Shown piece after piece: positions 1 to 13,743 of a stretch of DNA of 64,000 nucleotides. Below the pieces are notes generated by a model. The model did no database searches, was not told where the DNA came from, and was given only the letters and a program-made list of their open reading frames with translations. This DNA is from Pseudomonas sp. ERMR1:02. Lineage in GTDB: Bacteria; Pseudomonadota; Gammaproteobacteria; Pseudomonadales; Pseudomonadaceae. The DNA lies in assembly GCF_002277815.1 (NCBI RefSeq), contig NZ_NKJI01000001.1:117501-181500 (forward strand). Direction: 5' to 3'. Position numbers and translations under genes: made by a program. Within the stretch, counting starts at the first letter, position 1, and each line of letters starts with the position of its first letter.

Positions 1-3475
<3,475 letters not shown>

Positions 3476-3495
3476 CTAGCTTCTGCTGAGCATGA

Positions 3496-4599
3496 TTACA
3501 GACGCATCGGCATGACGACGTAGGCCGAGTCGTCGTTGTCAGACTCCTGCACCAGCGCACTGCTGTTGGAGTCGGACAGGATAAGGCGAACCTGCTCGGT
3601 GGTCATCACGCCCAGCACGTCGAGCAGGTAGCTCACGTTGAAGCCGATTTCCAGGGAGCCGCCATTGTATTCAACGCCCACTTCTTCTTCCGCTTCCTCC
3701 TGCTCCGGGTTGTTCGCCTGGATTTTCAGTTGACCATTGGCCAGTTGCAGACGGATACCGCGGTATTTCTCGTTTGACAGAATCGCGGTACGACTGAAGG
3801 CTTCGCGCAGCGCCTGACGATCCCCCAGTACCAGCTTGTCACCGCCCTTCGGCAGCACGCGCTCGTAATCCGGAAATTTACCGTCGACCAGCTTCGAGGT
3901 GAAAGTGAACTCGCCGGTGGTGGCGCGAATATGGTGCTGACCCAGGACGATGCTGACGATGCCGTCCGGTTCGGTCAGCAAGCGTGCAAGTTCGAGAATG
4001 CCTTTGCGCGGTACGATGACCTGATGGCGATCCGGCTGACCGATATCCGCCTGCATCGAGCACATCGCCAGACGGTGACCGTCGGTGGCCACTGCTCGGA
4101 TCACGCCGGCCGACACTTCCAGCAGCATGCCATTGAGGTAGTAGCGCACGTCCTGCTGGGCCATTGCGAAGCTGGTGCGCTCGATCAGGCGACGCAGTTT
4201 GCTTTGCTCAAGACTGCAGGTCAGCGAACCCGGGCCTTCTTCAACCGTCGGGAAGTCATTAGCCGGCAGGGTCGACAGGGTAAAGCGGCTACGGCCAGCC
4301 TTCACTACGAGCTTCTGCTCGTCGACCTTGACGTCGATGAGCGCATCGTTCGGCAAGCTTTTGCAGATATCCATCAGCTTGCGCGCAGGAACGGTGATCG
4401 AACCTGGTTCAGCAGGCTCTTCGAGTTGAACGCGACCGACCAGCTCGACTTCCAGGTCGGTACCGGTCAGCGACAGTTGCTGGCCTTCGACGACCAGCAG
4501 CACGTTGGAAAGCACTGGCAAGGTCTGTCGGCGCTCGACGACGCCTGCGACCAGTTGCAGGGGTTTCAACAGGGCTTCGCGTTGAATGGTGAAATGCAT
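3496..4599 (-). CDS. dnaN: DNA polymerase III beta sliding clamp
   Basis: DnaN forms the dimeric ring that tethers DNA polymerase III to DNA and serves as the docking platform for repair polymerases and Hda. The 367-residue protein starts MHFTIQREALLKPLQLVAG, contains the conserved FTLSTLPANDFP and YYLNGMLLEV segments, and ends in YVVMPMRL, the C terminus typical of clamps that lines the client-peptide pocket. The length matches the family (366-367). It sits between dnaA (39 bp upstream) and recF (20 bp downstream) in one leftward operon. Confidence 0.99.
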   Translation of the reverse strand: MHFTIQREALLKPLQLVAGVVERRQTLPVLSNVLLVVEGQQLSLTGTDLEVELVGRVQLEEPAEPGSITVPARKLMDICKSLPNDALIDVKVDEQKLVVKAGRSRFTLSTLPANDFPTVEEGPGSLTCSLEQSKLRRLIERTSFAMAQQDVRYYLNGMLLEVSAGVIRAVATDGHRLAMCSMQADIGQPDRHQVIVPRKGILELARLLTEPDGIVSIVLGQHHIRATTGEFTFTSKLVDGKFPDYERVLPKGGDKLVLGDRQALREAFSRTAILSNEKYRGIRLQLANGQLKIQANNPEQEEAEEEVGVEYNGGSLEIGFNVSYLLDVLGVMTTEQVRLILSDSNSSALVQESDNDDSAYVVMPMRL

Positions 4600-4638
4600 G
4601 GTCTAGTCCCTTGCCTTAATTAGCTGCGCTGGTGTTCA

Positions 4639-6150
4639 TCAAGTGGTCAGTGTACGCAGCAGGTTCTTGTAGTCCTCGCGAATGTCCGCGTCGGATTCCT
4701 TAAGTTCATTGATCTTGCGACAGGCATGCAAAACCGTGGTGTGGTCACGTCCGCCGAACACGTCGCCGATTTCCGGCAAACTGTGGTTGGTCAGTTCCTT
4801 GGACAACGCCATGGCGACCTGGCGCGGACGGGCGACCGAACGCGAACGGCGTTTGGACAACAAGTCGGAGATCTTGATCTTGTAGTACTCGGCGACGGTG
4901 CGCTGAATGTTATCCACAGAGACCAGTTTGTCTTGCAGCGCCAACAGATCCTTCAAGGATTCGCGAATCAGCTCGATGGTGATATCGCGGCCCATGAAGT
5001 GCGAGTGGGCGATCACGCGTTTAAGCGCGCCTTCCAGTTCACGGACGTTGGAGCGAATGCGCTGAGCAATGAAGAAGGCCGCATCGTGGGGCAGTTCGAC
5101 TTTGGCCTGGTCGGCCTTCTTCATCAAAATCGCCACACGTGTTTCGAGCTCCGGCGGCTCGACGGCTACCGTCAGGCCCCAGCCGAAGCGTGACTTCAGG
5201 CGCTCTTCAAGGCCTTCGATTTCTTTCGGGTAGCGGTCACTGGTGAGAATGACTTGCTGACCACCTTCAAGCAGGGCGTTGAAGGTGTGGAAAAACTCTT
5301 CCTGGGAACGCTCCTTGCGGGCGAAGAACTGAATGTCGTCAATCAGCAAGGCATCTACCGAGCGGTAGAAACGCTTGAACTCGTTGATCGCGTTCAGCTG
5401 CAAGGCCTTGACCATATCTGCCACAAAGCGCTCGGAATGCAGGTACACGACCTTTGCATTCGGGTTCTTCTTTAATAGATGGTTACCCACAGCATGCATC
5501 AAGTGGGTTTTACCCAGACCCACGCCACCATAAAGGAAGAGCGGGTTATAGCCATGCTTGGGGTTATCCGCCACTTGCCAGGCCGCAGCCCGGGCCAGTT
5601 GGTTGGACTTGCCCTCAACAAAGTTTTCGAAAGTGAAGGTGCGGTTCAGATAGCTGGTGTGCTTAAGCGCACCTTCAACCTGCACAGTGCGTTGTTCGGC
5701 ACGAACCGGGGCCTGTTGCGAGCTGGCGCCAGCCATCGGGTCGAAGCTGTCACGGGACGGCTCTTGTTCAACGACTTCAGCAACTTTTTGCGTCGCACGC
5801 TTGGTCGGGGTGGCCGCTGGCGCCTGTGCTGATGCAACCTGAACCTGGGACGCAGCAGCAGCGGCGGCCAGCGGGGCATTCGGAGCGGCACGTGGTGCCG
5901 AGCTGCGTTTGCTGCCTATTAATAAGGAAAGCGCAGGCGCCATCCCATTGCCATGCTCATCCAGCAATTCCAGGACACGTCCCAGGTATTTTTCGTTGAC
6001 CCAGTCCAGAACAAAACGATTGGGTGCATAGACACGCAACTCGTCGCCTTCAGCTTCGACCTGTAGTGGACGGATCCAAGTGTTGAATTGTTGGGCAGGC
6101 AGCTCATCGCGCAAAAGCTCCACGCACTGCTGCCAAAGTTCCACTGACAC
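4639..6150 (-). CDS. dnaA: Chromosomal replication initiator DnaA
   Basis: DnaA binds DnaA boxes at oriC, melts the AT-rich unwinding element and loads the DnaB helicase. The 503-residue protein shows domain I ([17 protein letters not shown] onward), an Ala/Pro/Gln-rich linker (about residues 90-160), an AAA+ domain with Walker [11 protein letters not shown] (about 207-216) and Walker [10 protein letters not shown], and the C-terminal DNA-binding helix-turn-helix with [15 protein letters not shown] (about 460-475). The ATG at 6150 opens straight into the oriC gap, so its promoter lies within the DnaA-box cluster and autoregulation is expected. Confidence 0.99.
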   Translation of the reverse strand: MSVELWQQCVELLRDELPAQQFNTWIRPLQVEAEGDELRVYAPNRFVLDWVNEKYLGRVLELLDEHGNGMAPALSLLIGSKRSSAPRAAPNAPLAAAAAASQVQVASAQAPAATPTKRATQKVAEVVEQEPSRDSFDPMAGASSQQAPVRAEQRTVQVEGALKHTSYLNRTFTFENFVEGKSNQLARAAAWQVADNPKHGYNPLFLYGGVGLGKTHLMHAVGNHLLKKNPNAKVVYLHSERFVADMVKALQLNAINEFKRFYRSVDALLIDDIQFFARKERSQEEFFHTFNALLEGGQQVILTSDRYPKEIEGLEERLKSRFGWGLTVAVEPPELETRVAILMKKADQAKVELPHDAAFFIAQRIRSNVRELEGALKRVIAHSHFMGRDITIELIRESLKDLLALQDKLVSVDNIQRTVAEYYKIKISDLLSKRRSRSVARPRQVAMALSKELTNHSLPEIGDVFGGRDHTTVLHACRKINELKESDADIREDYKNLLRTLTT

Positions 6151-6718
6151 GGATATCCCCTAAGTTGAAAGCCGGTGAGGCAAAAACAAGCGGCCATTGT
6201 AACGACCAGACGCTGACTTATCCACACGTAGGTGGGTCATCGCCCAAGAAGAATCAACGTTTTATACGCAAAAAAAACGACCAATGGTCTGTGCATAAGC
6301 TCTGTGGATAACCGGCTCTGAGCTCATTGTACAACTGTGGGTCAAACTCAGTGGATAACTAGCCTGTGGATAAACAAGCCTTTCACACACAGGTTTTCCG
6401 ACAGTGCAGCACAGGCTGAACACGGTTTTCCACTGTAGTTGTCATTCTCTATACAGCAGGTGAAATAAGGGCTGAAGACAGTTATCCACAGATAGGCGTC
6501 CCCCTAGTCTTTATAAGCTTTACAGAAAAGCTTTAAATACTTTCCTTCTTTATTTTTATGTTTACCCATTGGTTCGCACTCAGGTCGAACGTCTGAAGAT
6601 CTATTTATAGGGAAACGTTGGTTGGAAATTGACCTAGAGGCTTGCTTTCTCTAGAATCCCCGGTCTCTTAAAACGGGGGCCATTCCGGCCCGTTGTGGAC
6701 GAACCAGGTAACACGACA
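6151..6718. other. oriC: oriC: DnaA-box cluster with AT-rich unwinding region
   Basis: Between divergent dnaA and rpmH I read perfect DnaA boxes (TTATCCACA or its complement) at 6218-6226 (+), 6303-6311 (-), 6365-6373 (-) and 6482-6490 (+), plus a one-mismatch AGTGGATAA at 6350-6358. An AT-rich tract with runs such as TTTATTTTTATG lies at about 6508-6563, right after the last box, as expected for a DNA unwinding element. This is the known Pseudomonas arrangement of the functional origin next to dnaA. The dnaA promoter (leftward) must also lie here, and the rpmH promoter is at the right end. Confidence 0.93.
6629..6657 (+). promoter_or_regulatory. Sigma-70 promoter of rpmH-rnpA
   Basis: TTGACC (6629-6634) and TAGAAT (6652-6657) are separated by exactly 17 bp and lie 62 bp before the rpmH start codon. 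The match to the -35/-10 consensus and its position make it the likely promoter for rpmH-rnpA-yidD-yidC. Confidence 0.75.
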
Positions 6719-6853
6719 ATGAAACGTACTTTCCAACCAAGCACTATCAAACGCGCTCGTACCCACGGTTTCCGTGCTCGCATGGCTACCAAGAACGGTC
6801 GTGCCGTCCTGTCGCGTCGTCGCGCCAAAGGTCGTGCGCGTCTGGCAGTTTGA
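6719..6853 (+). CDS. rpmH: 50S ribosomal protein L34
   Basis: This 44-residue, very basic protein begins [20 protein letters not shown] and ends in GRARLAV, with the family's length and sequence. L34 binds 23S rRNA in the large subunit. The gene is the first of the conserved rpmH-rnpA-yidD-yidC cluster facing away from dnaA across oriC. The ATG at 6719 has the AGGTAACACGACA leader upstream; rnpA begins 17 bp after its stop. Confidence 0.98.
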   Translation: MKRTFQPSTIKRARTHGFRARMATKNGRAVLSRRRAKGRARLAV

Positions 6854-6869
6854 TAATCCGGCACTGGAG

Positions 6870-7271
6870 GTGAGTCAGGACTTCAGTCGGGAAAAGCGTC
6901 TGCTTACACCCCGGCATTTCAAGGCAGTCTTTGACTCCCCTACCGGCAAGGTTCCGGGGAAAAGTCTCCTGCTCCTTGCGCGCAACAACGATCTTGATCA
7001 CCCCCGTCTCGGGCTGGTTATCGGGAAAAAGAGCGTAAAGCTCTCCGTCGAGCGCAATCGCCTCAAACGTCTGATGCGCGAATCGTTTCGCCTGAACCAG
7101 GATTCACTGGTCGGCTGGGACATTGTTATCGTCGCGCGCAAAGGTTTGGGGGACGTAGAAAACCCCGAATTGATTCAGCATTTCGGCAAACTCTGGAAGC
7201 GTCTGGCACGTAGCTCGCCGGTACCAGCAGTCAAAACCGAAACTGTAGGGGTAGACAGTCCAGATGCGTAA
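6870..7271 (+). CDS. rnpA: Ribonuclease P protein component
   Basis: RnpA is the small basic protein that assists the M1 RNA in removing 5' leaders from pre-tRNAs. The 133-residue product starts (V)[16 protein letters not shown] and contains the RNP signature [20 protein letters not shown] near residue 52, with the family's usual length. I chose the GTG at 6870 because conservation begins there. The frame is open further upstream to 6774, but that part overlaps rpmH. A GGAGG abuts the GTG directly, too close to act as an ideal ribosome site, so translation may be coupled to rpmH. The 3' end overlaps yidD by 8 bp. Confidence 0.95.
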   Translation: MSQDFSREKRLLTPRHFKAVFDSPTGKVPGKSLLLLARNNDLDHPRLGLVIGKKSVKLSVERNRLKRLMRESFRLNQDSLVGWDIVIVARKGLGDVENPELIQHFGKLWKRLARSSPVPAVKTETVGVDSPDA

Positions 7272-7509
7272 ACTGGCACTCGTTCCGATCCAGTTTTATC
7301 GCTATGCCATTAGTCCCCTGATGGCCAGTCACTGTCGTTTCTACCCTAGTTGTTCCTGCTACGCGTTGGAAGCCATCGAAAATCATGGCCTTCTGCGCGG
7401 TGGCTGGCTGACCTTTCGTCGTTTAGGTCGCTGTCATCCGTGGAATCCCGGTGGTTATGACCCGGTTCCACCTATCCCTACCTCCCGTTCTTCTTCGATG
7501 GCCGAGTAA
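7264..7509 (+). CDS. yidD: Membrane protein insertion efficiency factor YidD
   Basis: YidD is a small membrane-associated protein that assists YidC-dependent insertion of inner-membrane proteins. The 81-residue product has the family hallmarks: a hydrophobic/amphipathic N terminus with [10 protein letters not shown], the cysteine-containing [14 protein letters not shown], and [17 protein letters not shown]. It overlaps rnpA by 8 bp and stops 2 bp before yidC, so the three are translationally linked. Confidence 0.97.
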   Translation: MRKLALVPIQFYRYAISPLMASHCRFYPSCSCYALEAIENHGLLRGGWLTFRRLGRCHPWNPGGYDPVPPIPTSRSSSMAE

Positions 7510-7511
7510 TC

Positions 7512-9191
7512 ATGGATATCAAACGCACGATCCTGATCGTCGCCCTGGCAATCGTGTCCTACGTTATGGTTCTTAAATGGAACCAGGACTATGGTCAGGC
7601 TGCCTTGCCGACTCAGAATGTTGCTTCCAGTACGACCGCACCGGGCTTCCCGGATACGGCAACTGGCAATAAAGCGTCCGTCAGTGACGACATTCCACGC
7701 GCCGCAAACGATACCAGCGCACCTGCCGAAACTCCGGTAGCTGTTAGCACCGACCTCATCCAGATCAAAACGGATGTGCTCAACCTGGCTATCGATCCAC
7801 AAGGTGGTGATGTTGCCCAACTGACTCTGCCGCTGTATCCACGTCGCCAGGACCATCCGGAAATTCCTTTCCAACTGTTCGATAACGGCAACGAGCGGAC
7901 TTATTTGGCTCAAAGCGGCCTGATTGGCAGCAACGGGCCGGACGCAAGTCCTGCCGGTCGTCCGGTTTACTCTTCGGAGAAGAAGATTTATCAACTGGCT
8001 GACGGTCAGGACCAATTGGTCGTGGACCTGAAGTTCAGCAAGGACGGCGTCAATTACATCAAGCGTTTCACCCTGAAACGTGGCCTGTACGACGTAACCG
8101 TTTCCTACTTGATCGACAACCAAAGTGCTCAGCCCTGGTCCGGTGCGATGTTCGCGCAATTGAAGCGTGACGCCAGCTCCGATCCGTCTTCCAGCACTGC
8201 TACCGGCACCGCGACTTACCTGGGCGCTGCCCTGTGGACAAGTTCCGAGCCGTACAAAAAAGTGTCCATGAAGGACATGGATAAGGCTGCGCTTAAAGAA
8301 ACCGTCACCGGTGGATGGGTTGCCTGGTTGCAACACTACTTCGTGACCGCCTGGATTCCGGCCAAGGGCGAAAGTAACGTCGTCCAGACCCGTAAAGACA
8401 GCAAAGGCAACTACATCATCGGTTACACCGGCCCGTCTCTGACTGTCGCGCCGGGTGCCAAGGCAGAAACCAGCGCGATTCTCTACGCTGGTCCGAAAAG
8501 CCAGGCTGTGCTGAAAGAGTTATCCCCAGGTCTGGAACTGACTGTCGACTACGGCATCCTGTGGTTCATCGCTCAACCGATCTTCTGGTTGCTGCAACAT
8601 ATCCACGCCATTGTGGGTAATTGGGGTTGGTCGATCATTTTCCTGACCATGCTGATCAAAGGGATCTTCTTCCCATTGTCGGCTGCCAGCTACAAATCCA
8701 TGGCCCGTATGCGTGCAGTGGCACCAAAACTGGCTGCGCTGAAAGAGCAACATGGCGATGACCGGCAGAAAATGTCGCAAGCCATGATGGAGCTGTACAA
8801 GAAAGAGAAGATCAATCCGTTGGGTGGTTGCTTGCCAATCCTCGTGCAGATGCCGGTTTTCCTTTCGTTGTACTGGGTTCTGCTGGAAAGCGTTGAAATG
8901 CGCCAAGCGCCGTTCATGCTGTGGATTACTGACCTTTCGATCAAGGATCCGTTCTTCATTCTGCCGATCATCATGGGTGCAACCATGTTCATCCAGCAGC
9001 AGCTGAACCCGACTCCACCGGACCCGATGCAGGCCAAAGTGATGAAGTTGATGCCAATCATCTTCACCTTCTTCTTCCTGTGGTTCCCGGCAGGTCTGGT
9101 ACTGTACTGGGTAGTGAACAACTGCCTGTCGATCGCTCAACAGTGGTACATCACTCGTAAGATCGAAGCGGCTACCAAAGCGACTGCCTGA
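7512..9191 (+). CDS. yidC: Membrane protein insertase YidC
   Basis: YidC (Oxa1/Alb3 family) inserts and folds inner-membrane proteins alone or with SecYEG; the F0 subunits encoded further right are classic clients. The 559-residue protein has an N-terminal transmembrane anchor (about residues 5-22), a large periplasmic beta-sandwich domain (about 60-340), and the C-terminal 60KD_IMP core with five hydrophobic segments including GGCLPILVQMPVFLSLYWVL and FFFLWFPAGLVLYWVVNN. Length and order match Pseudomonas YidC. A strong terminator follows 22 bp after the stop. Confidence 0.98.
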   Translation: MDIKRTILIVALAIVSYVMVLKWNQDYGQAALPTQNVASSTTAPGFPDTATGNKASVSDDIPRAANDTSAPAETPVAVSTDLIQIKTDVLNLAIDPQGGDVAQLTLPLYPRRQDHPEIPFQLFDNGNERTYLAQSGLIGSNGPDASPAGRPVYSSEKKIYQLADGQDQLVVDLKFSKDGVNYIKRFTLKRGLYDVTVSYLIDNQSAQPWSGAMFAQLKRDASSDPSSSTATGTATYLGAALWTSSEPYKKVSMKDMDKAALKETVTGGWVAWLQHYFVTAWIPAKGESNVVQTRKDSKGNYIIGYTGPSLTVAPGAKAETSAILYAGPKSQAVLKELSPGLELTVDYGILWFIAQPIFWLLQHIHAIVGNWGWSIIFLTMLIKGIFFPLSAASYKSMARMRAVAPKLAALKEQHGDDRQKMSQAMMELYKKEKINPLGGCLPILVQMPVFLSLYWVLLESVEMRQAPFMLWITDLSIKDPFFILPIIMGATMFIQQQLNPTPPDPMQAKVMKLMPIIFTFFFLWFPAGLVLYWVVNNCLSIAQQWYITRKIEAATKATA

Positions 9192-9213
9192 CTTACACTG
9201 TGAATAACCACTC

Positions 9214-9238
9214 AAAACGCCCCCTAGTGGGGCGTTTT
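9214..9238 (+). terminator. Intrinsic terminator after yidC
   Basis: AAAACGCCCC and GGGGCGTTTT form a perfect 10-bp stem around a CTAGT loop, ending in TTTT. It lies between the yidC stop and the mnmE start and closes the rpmH-yidC transcript. Confidence 0.9.
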
Positions 9239-9270
9239 GCTATCTGTCACTTTTGTCTGGATACCGGTTT

Positions 9271-10641
9271 ATGAACGCTCCTCGTGAAACCATCGCCGCC
9301 GTCGCCACCGCTCAGGGTCGTGGTGGCGTGGGCATCGTTCGTATTTCCGGGCCGTTGGCCAGCGTTGCGGCCAAGGCCTTCAGCGGACGCGAACTAAAGC
9401 CGCGTTTCGCCCACTATGGTCCGTTCCTCGGAGAAAATGACGAGGTACTGGATCAGGGTATCGCGCTGTACTTTCCTGGACCGAACTCTTTCACCGGCGA
9501 AGACGTGCTGGAACTGCAGGGTCATGGTGGCCCGATTGTTCTGGATATGCTGCTCCAGCGCTGCCTTGAACTGGGTTGTCGTCTCGCCCGGCCAGGAGAA
9601 TTCAGCGAACGTGCATTCCTGAACGACAAGCTCGATCTGGCCCAGGCCGAAGCAATCGCGGACCTGATCGAAGCCAGTTCCGCACAGGCGGCTCGCAATG
9701 CACTGCGCTCCTTACAAGGCGCCTTTTCGGCACGTGTGCATAGCCTCACCGAGCAACTGATCGGCCTGCGCATCTATGTCGAAGCGGCAATCGACTTTCC
9801 GGAAGAAGAAATCGACTTCCTTGCCGATGGCCATGTTTTGAATATGCTCGACAAGGTACGTGATGAGTTATCCAAGGTATTGCGTGAAGCCGGGCAAGGG
9901 GCCTTGCTGCGCGATGGCATGACTGTGGTGATCGCCGGTCGGCCGAATGCCGGGAAATCCAGCTTGCTCAATGCACTGGCCGGTCGTGAAGCGGCTATCG
10001 TCACAGAAATTGCCGGCACCACCCGGGATGTACTTCGCGAACATATCCACATCGATGGCATGCCATTGCACGTGGTAGACACAGCTGGGCTGCGGGATAC
10101 CGATGACCATGTGGAAAAAATCGGCGTTGAGCGAGCATTGAAAGCCATTGGTGAAGCCGATCGAGTGCTACTGGTCGTCGATGCCACAGCCCCCGAGGCA
10201 ATTGATCCATTTGCACTGTGGCCGGAATTCCTCGAAACCCGCCCCGATCCGGCGAAAGTCACGCTGATTCGTAACAAGGCGGACCTCACGAGCGAAGCCA
10301 TTGCCCTGGAAGTCAGCGAGGATGGCCATGTCACCATCAGCCTGAGCGCTAAATCTGGCGGCGTCGGCCTGGAGTTATTGCGCGATCACCTCAAGGCCTG
10401 CATGGGTTACGAACAGACCTCGGAAAGCAGCTTCAGCGCTCGCAGGCGTCACCTCGAGGCGTTACATCATGCCAGTGCCTCCCTCGAACACGGTCGGGCG
10501 CAGCTGACCCTGGCCGGAGCCGGCGAATTGTTGGCCGAGGATCTGCGACAGGCTCAGCAATTCCTCGGGGAAATAACCGGCGCCTTCAGTTCCGATGATT
10601 TGTTGGGACGAATATTCTCCAGTTTCTGCATCGGTAAATAA
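9271..10641 (+). CDS. mnmE: tRNA U34 modification GTPase MnmE
   Basis: MnmE works with MnmG to add carboxymethylaminomethyl groups to the wobble uridine of several tRNAs. The 456-residue protein has the N-terminal tetrahydrofolate-binding domain ([20 protein letters not shown]), the helical domain with an inserted G domain (G1 [10 protein letters not shown] about 223-232, G2 GTTRD, G3 DTAGLRD, G4 NKAD) and the invariant C-terminal CIGK. I start it at the ATG at 9271; an upstream in-frame GTG at 9253 would only add non-conserved residues. Its partner mnmG follows after an unusually long 547-bp gap rich in DnaA boxes. Confidence 0.97.
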   Translation: MNAPRETIAAVATAQGRGGVGIVRISGPLASVAAKAFSGRELKPRFAHYGPFLGENDEVLDQGIALYFPGPNSFTGEDVLELQGHGGPIVLDMLLQRCLELGCRLARPGEFSERAFLNDKLDLAQAEAIADLIEASSAQAARNALRSLQGAFSARVHSLTEQLIGLRIYVEAAIDFPEEEIDFLADGHVLNMLDKVRDELSKVLREAGQGALLRDGMTVVIAGRPNAGKSSLLNALAGREAAIVTEIAGTTRDVLREHIHIDGMPLHVVDTAGLRDTDDHVEKIGVERALKAIGEADRVLLVVDATAPEAIDPFALWPEFLETRPDPAKVTLIRNKADLTSEAIALEVSEDGHVTISLSAKSGGVGLELLRDHLKACMGYEQTSESSFSARRRHLEALHHASASLEHGRAQLTLAGAGELLAEDLRQAQQFLGEITGAFSSDDLLGRIFSSFCIGK

Positions 10642-11188
10642 TCCCTCCGTTGTCCACAGACAGGCCATTCGTGCCTGTCTGTTCTCTCCTTTTCTGAAAT
10701 TACCTGCTGGTGCCGAGCGGATTTCTTCTGCTCGAGCGGTTTTGCCGTGCCTGAAAAACAGTCATCCACCGTTTTTCTGTGGATTAAGCTCTGTGAATAA
10801 CTGCCGCTAAGGGCAGTTGATAACAGGGCGTCAAAACTGAAGATAACCACCTCTGTGGATAACCACCTCATTCATCCACAGGCTTAAAGCGGTTATCCAA
10901 GGGCCTCATTGCCACATGATCACAGGGTTTTGAATCTCTGTACACGACGTAAATAAAGGGCTGTATTAATCTATCCACAGAAAAGCCGGTCAGTAGAAAT
11001 AAACATAAAAACAAAGATTTAATAAATTTCTCTCTTTTTAATTTCTATAACCTCGACTTCTCCACAGCTGGTTAAATTTTGTGCAAAGGGTTCTTTAGGA
11101 AGGGCGAAGTCCCTATACTTGTCGACCAGGTCCAAAAACCTGAGCTCAAACTATTCCTGAATTACCTACTTAAGCAGGCACGAGGTGC
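10642..11188. other. Second DnaA-box and AT-rich intergenic region (origin-like)
   Basis: This gap between mnmE and mnmG has boxes at 10792-10800 (TGTGAATAA, i.e. TTATTCACA) and 10854-10862 (TGTGGATAA), plus one-mismatch boxes at 10779-10787, 10872-10880 and 10971-10979. They are followed by a strongly AT-rich tract at about 10996-11050. The organisation mirrors oriC at 6151-6718. An origin-like sequence near mnmG has been discussed for Pseudomonas, but the sequence cannot show whether it fires. The mnmG promoter must also lie near the right end. Confidence 0.7.
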
Positions 11189-13084
11189 GTGGTGGATTTC
11201 CCTTCCCGTTTTGAAGTGATCGTCATCGGCGGCGGTCATGCCGGTACCGAGGCAGCACTGGCCTCAGCACGTATGGGGGTGAAAACCCTGTTGCTGACGC
11301 ATAACGTGGAAACTCTCGGTGCCATGAGCTGCAACCCCGCGATTGGCGGGATCGGCAAAAGCCATCTGGTTAAAGAAATCGATGCCCTTGGCGGCGCGAT
11401 GGCCATGGCCACCGACAAAGGTGGTATTCAATTTCGCGTATTGAACAGCCGCAAAGGTCCTGCCGTACGCGCAACCCGTGCTCAGGCAGACCGGGTTCTG
11501 TACAAAGCCGCTATCCGCGAAATCCTTGAAAACCAGCCGAACCTGTGGATATTTCAACAGGCCGCTGATGATTTGATCGTAGAGCAGGACCAGGTACGTG
11601 GTGTGGTCACCCAAATGGGCTTGCGTTTCCTCGCGGACTCGGTTGTTTTGACCACAGGTACCTTCCTCGGTGGACTTATCCACATCGGAATGCAGAATTT
11701 TTCCGGCGGTCGTGCGGGTGATCCACCATCGATAGCCCTTGCTCAGCGTCTACGTGAATTGCCTTTGCGTGTTGGTCGCCTGAAAACCGGTACCCCACCG
11801 CGTATTGACGCGCGGTCTGTGGATTTCTCGGTGATGACCGAGCAAGCGGGTGATACGCCAATTCCGGTGATGTCGTTCATGGGGTCAAAAGAACAGCATC
11901 CAAGGCAGATCAGCTGCTGGATTACCCATACCAACGCCCGCACCCACGAAATCATTGCTGCCAACCTTGATCGATCGCCGATGTATTCCGGCGTGATCGA
12001 AGGCATAGGCCCGCGTTACTGCCCGTCGATCGAAGACAAAATCCATCGCTTTGCCGACAAGGAAAGTCATCAGGTCTTCATCGAACCGGAAGGACTGACG
12101 ACTAACGAGCTGTACCCGAACGGGATATCCACATCCCTTCCGTTCGATGTGCAATTGCAGATCGTGCAATCGATCCGCGGTATGGAAAACGCACACATCG
12201 TTCGTCCGGGTTACGCCATCGAATATGACTATTTTGATCCTCGCGACCTGAAATACAGCCTGGAAACCAAAGTCATCGGCGGCCTGTTCTTCGCCGGACA
12301 AATCAACGGCACCACCGGTTACGAAGAAGCCGGTGCCCAGGGTTTGCTGGCCGGAACCAATGCCGCGCTGCGTGCACAAGGCAAAGATGCCTGGTGTCCG
12401 CGTCGCGATGAGGCATACATCGGGGTGTTGGTCGACGACCTGATTACCCTGGGTACCCAAGAGCCATACCGTATGTTTACTTCCCGCGCCGAGTACCGTT
12501 TGATTCTGCGAGAAGACAACGCCGACTTGCGTTTGACCGAAAAGGGTCGCGAGCTAGGCCTGGTCGATGACGAGCGTTGGGCTGCGTTCAGTAAAAAACG
12601 CGAAAGCATCTTGCTGGAAGAACAACGCCTGAAAAGTACCTGGGTTCGCCCTGGCACCTTGCAGGGCGATGCCATTGCCGAAAAATTCGGCACGCCGCTG
12701 ACCCACGAATACAACTTGCTCAACCTCTTGAGCCGCCCGGAAATCGACTACGCTGGTCTGATCGCCGTAACCGGTGAAGGCGCAGAAGATCCACAGGTCG
12801 CCGAGCAGGTCGAAATCAAGACCAAGTACGCCGGTTACATTGATCGTCAACAGGATGAAATCGCCCGTCTGCGCGCCAGTGAAAACACAAAACTGCCTGT
12901 GGATATCGATTACACGAACATTTCGGGCCTCTCCAAAGAGATCCAGAGCAAGCTCGGTGCGACCCGTCCGGAAACCCTGGGCCAGGCGTCACGTATCCCG
13001 GGTGTTACGCCGGCGGCGATTTCGCTGTTGATGATTCATTTGAAAAAACGCGGCGCGGGCCGTCAGTTGGAGCAAAGCGCTTGA
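11189..13084 (+). CDS. mnmG: tRNA U34 modification FAD enzyme MnmG (GidA)
   Basis: MnmG is the FAD/NADH-dependent partner of MnmE in wobble-uridine modification. The 631-residue protein has the Rossmann motif [12 protein letters not shown] near residue 12, the GidA signature [21 protein letters not shown], the second signature with [20 protein letters not shown], and the C-terminal helical domain that binds MnmE. The start is GTG at 11189, giving [10 protein letters not shown], the form conserved in Pseudomonas; GTG at 11192 is possible. It overlaps rsmG by 4 nt. Confidence 0.98.
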   Translation: MVDFPSRFEVIVIGGGHAGTEAALASARMGVKTLLLTHNVETLGAMSCNPAIGGIGKSHLVKEIDALGGAMAMATDKGGIQFRVLNSRKGPAVRATRAQADRVLYKAAIREILENQPNLWIFQQAADDLIVEQDQVRGVVTQMGLRFLADSVVLTTGTFLGGLIHIGMQNFSGGRAGDPPSIALAQRLRELPLRVGRLKTGTPPRIDARSVDFSVMTEQAGDTPIPVMSFMGSKEQHPRQISCWITHTNARTHEIIAANLDRSPMYSGVIEGIGPRYCPSIEDKIHRFADKESHQVFIEPEGLTTNELYPNGISTSLPFDVQLQIVQSIRGMENAHIVRPGYAIEYDYFDPRDLKYSLETKVIGGLFFAGQINGTTGYEEAGAQGLLAGTNAALRAQGKDAWCPRRDEAYIGVLVDDLITLGTQEPYRMFTSRAEYRLILREDNADLRLTEKGRELGLVDDERWAAFSKKRESILLEEQRLKSTWVRPGTLQGDAIAEKFGTPLTHEYNLLNLLSRPEIDYAGLIAVTGEGAEDPQVAEQVEIKTKYAGYIDRQQDEIARLRASENTKLPVDIDYTNISGLSKEIQSKLGATRPETLGQASRIPGVTPAAISLLMIHLKKRGAGRQLEQSA

Positions 13085-13725
13085 GTTCGTTGGTCACCTC
13101 GCAACATGCCGAAGAGTTATCCACAGGTGCTCGCCTGCTCGGTGTCACGCTGACAGAAACACAGCAAACACAATTGCTGGGTTATCTCGCCCTGTTGATA
13201 AAATGGAACAAGGCCTACAACCTGACCGCCGTGCGCGATCCCGATGAAATGGTGTCCCGGCATTTGCTCGATAGTCTGAGCGCGATGTCGTTCATCGAAA
13301 ATGGTCGCTGGCTGGACGTTGGTAGTGGCGGCGGCATGCCGGGCATTCCGCTGGCCATCCTGTTTCCGCAGTCTCAAGTCACCTGTCTGGACAGCAACGG
13401 CAAGAAAACCCGCTTCCTCACCCAGGTTAAACTCGAACTCAAACTGGATAACCTGCAAGTTATCCACAGTCGCGTTGAAGCTTTTCAGCCTGCTCAGCCC
13501 TTCAACGGGATCATTTCCCGTGCATTCAGCAGCATGGAAAACTTCACCAACTGGACTCGCCACCTCGGTGACGCCGATACACGCTGGCTGGCAATGAAAG
13601 GCGTTCATCCCGCCGATGAGCTGGTAGCATTGCCGACAGACTTCCACCTCGATAGCGAACACGCCCTGGCCGTACCTGGTTGCCAAGGCCAACGCCATCT
13701 GCTGATACTGCGCCGCACGGCATGA
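13081..13725 (+). CDS. rsmG: 16S rRNA m7G527 methyltransferase RsmG (GidB)
   Basis: RsmG uses S-adenosylmethionine to methylate N7 of G527 in 16S rRNA; its loss gives low-level streptomycin resistance in many bacteria. The 214-residue protein carries the SAM motif [17 protein letters not shown] near residue 77 and the upstream [20 protein letters not shown] segment. The start codon is a TTG at 13081 that overlaps the mnmG stop (TTGA), implying re-initiation. Two perfect DnaA-box sequences lie inside the gene (13117-13125 and 13460-13468). Confidence 0.97.
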   Translation: MSSLVTSQHAEELSTGARLLGVTLTETQQTQLLGYLALLIKWNKAYNLTAVRDPDEMVSRHLLDSLSAMSFIENGRWLDVGSGGGMPGIPLAILFPQSQVTCLDSNGKKTRFLTQVKLELKLDNLQVIHSRVEAFQPAQPFNGIISRAFSSMENFTNWTRHLGDADTRWLAMKGVHPADELVALPTDFHLDSEHALAVPGCQGQRHLLILRRTA

Positions 13726-13743
13726 TTGGGAACACAAGCAAGA

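Noticed and set aside
6774..6869. Longer rnpA with an upstream start
   Set aside because: The extra residues lie over rpmH in another frame and do not resemble RnpA; conservation begins at SQDFSREK after GTG 6870.
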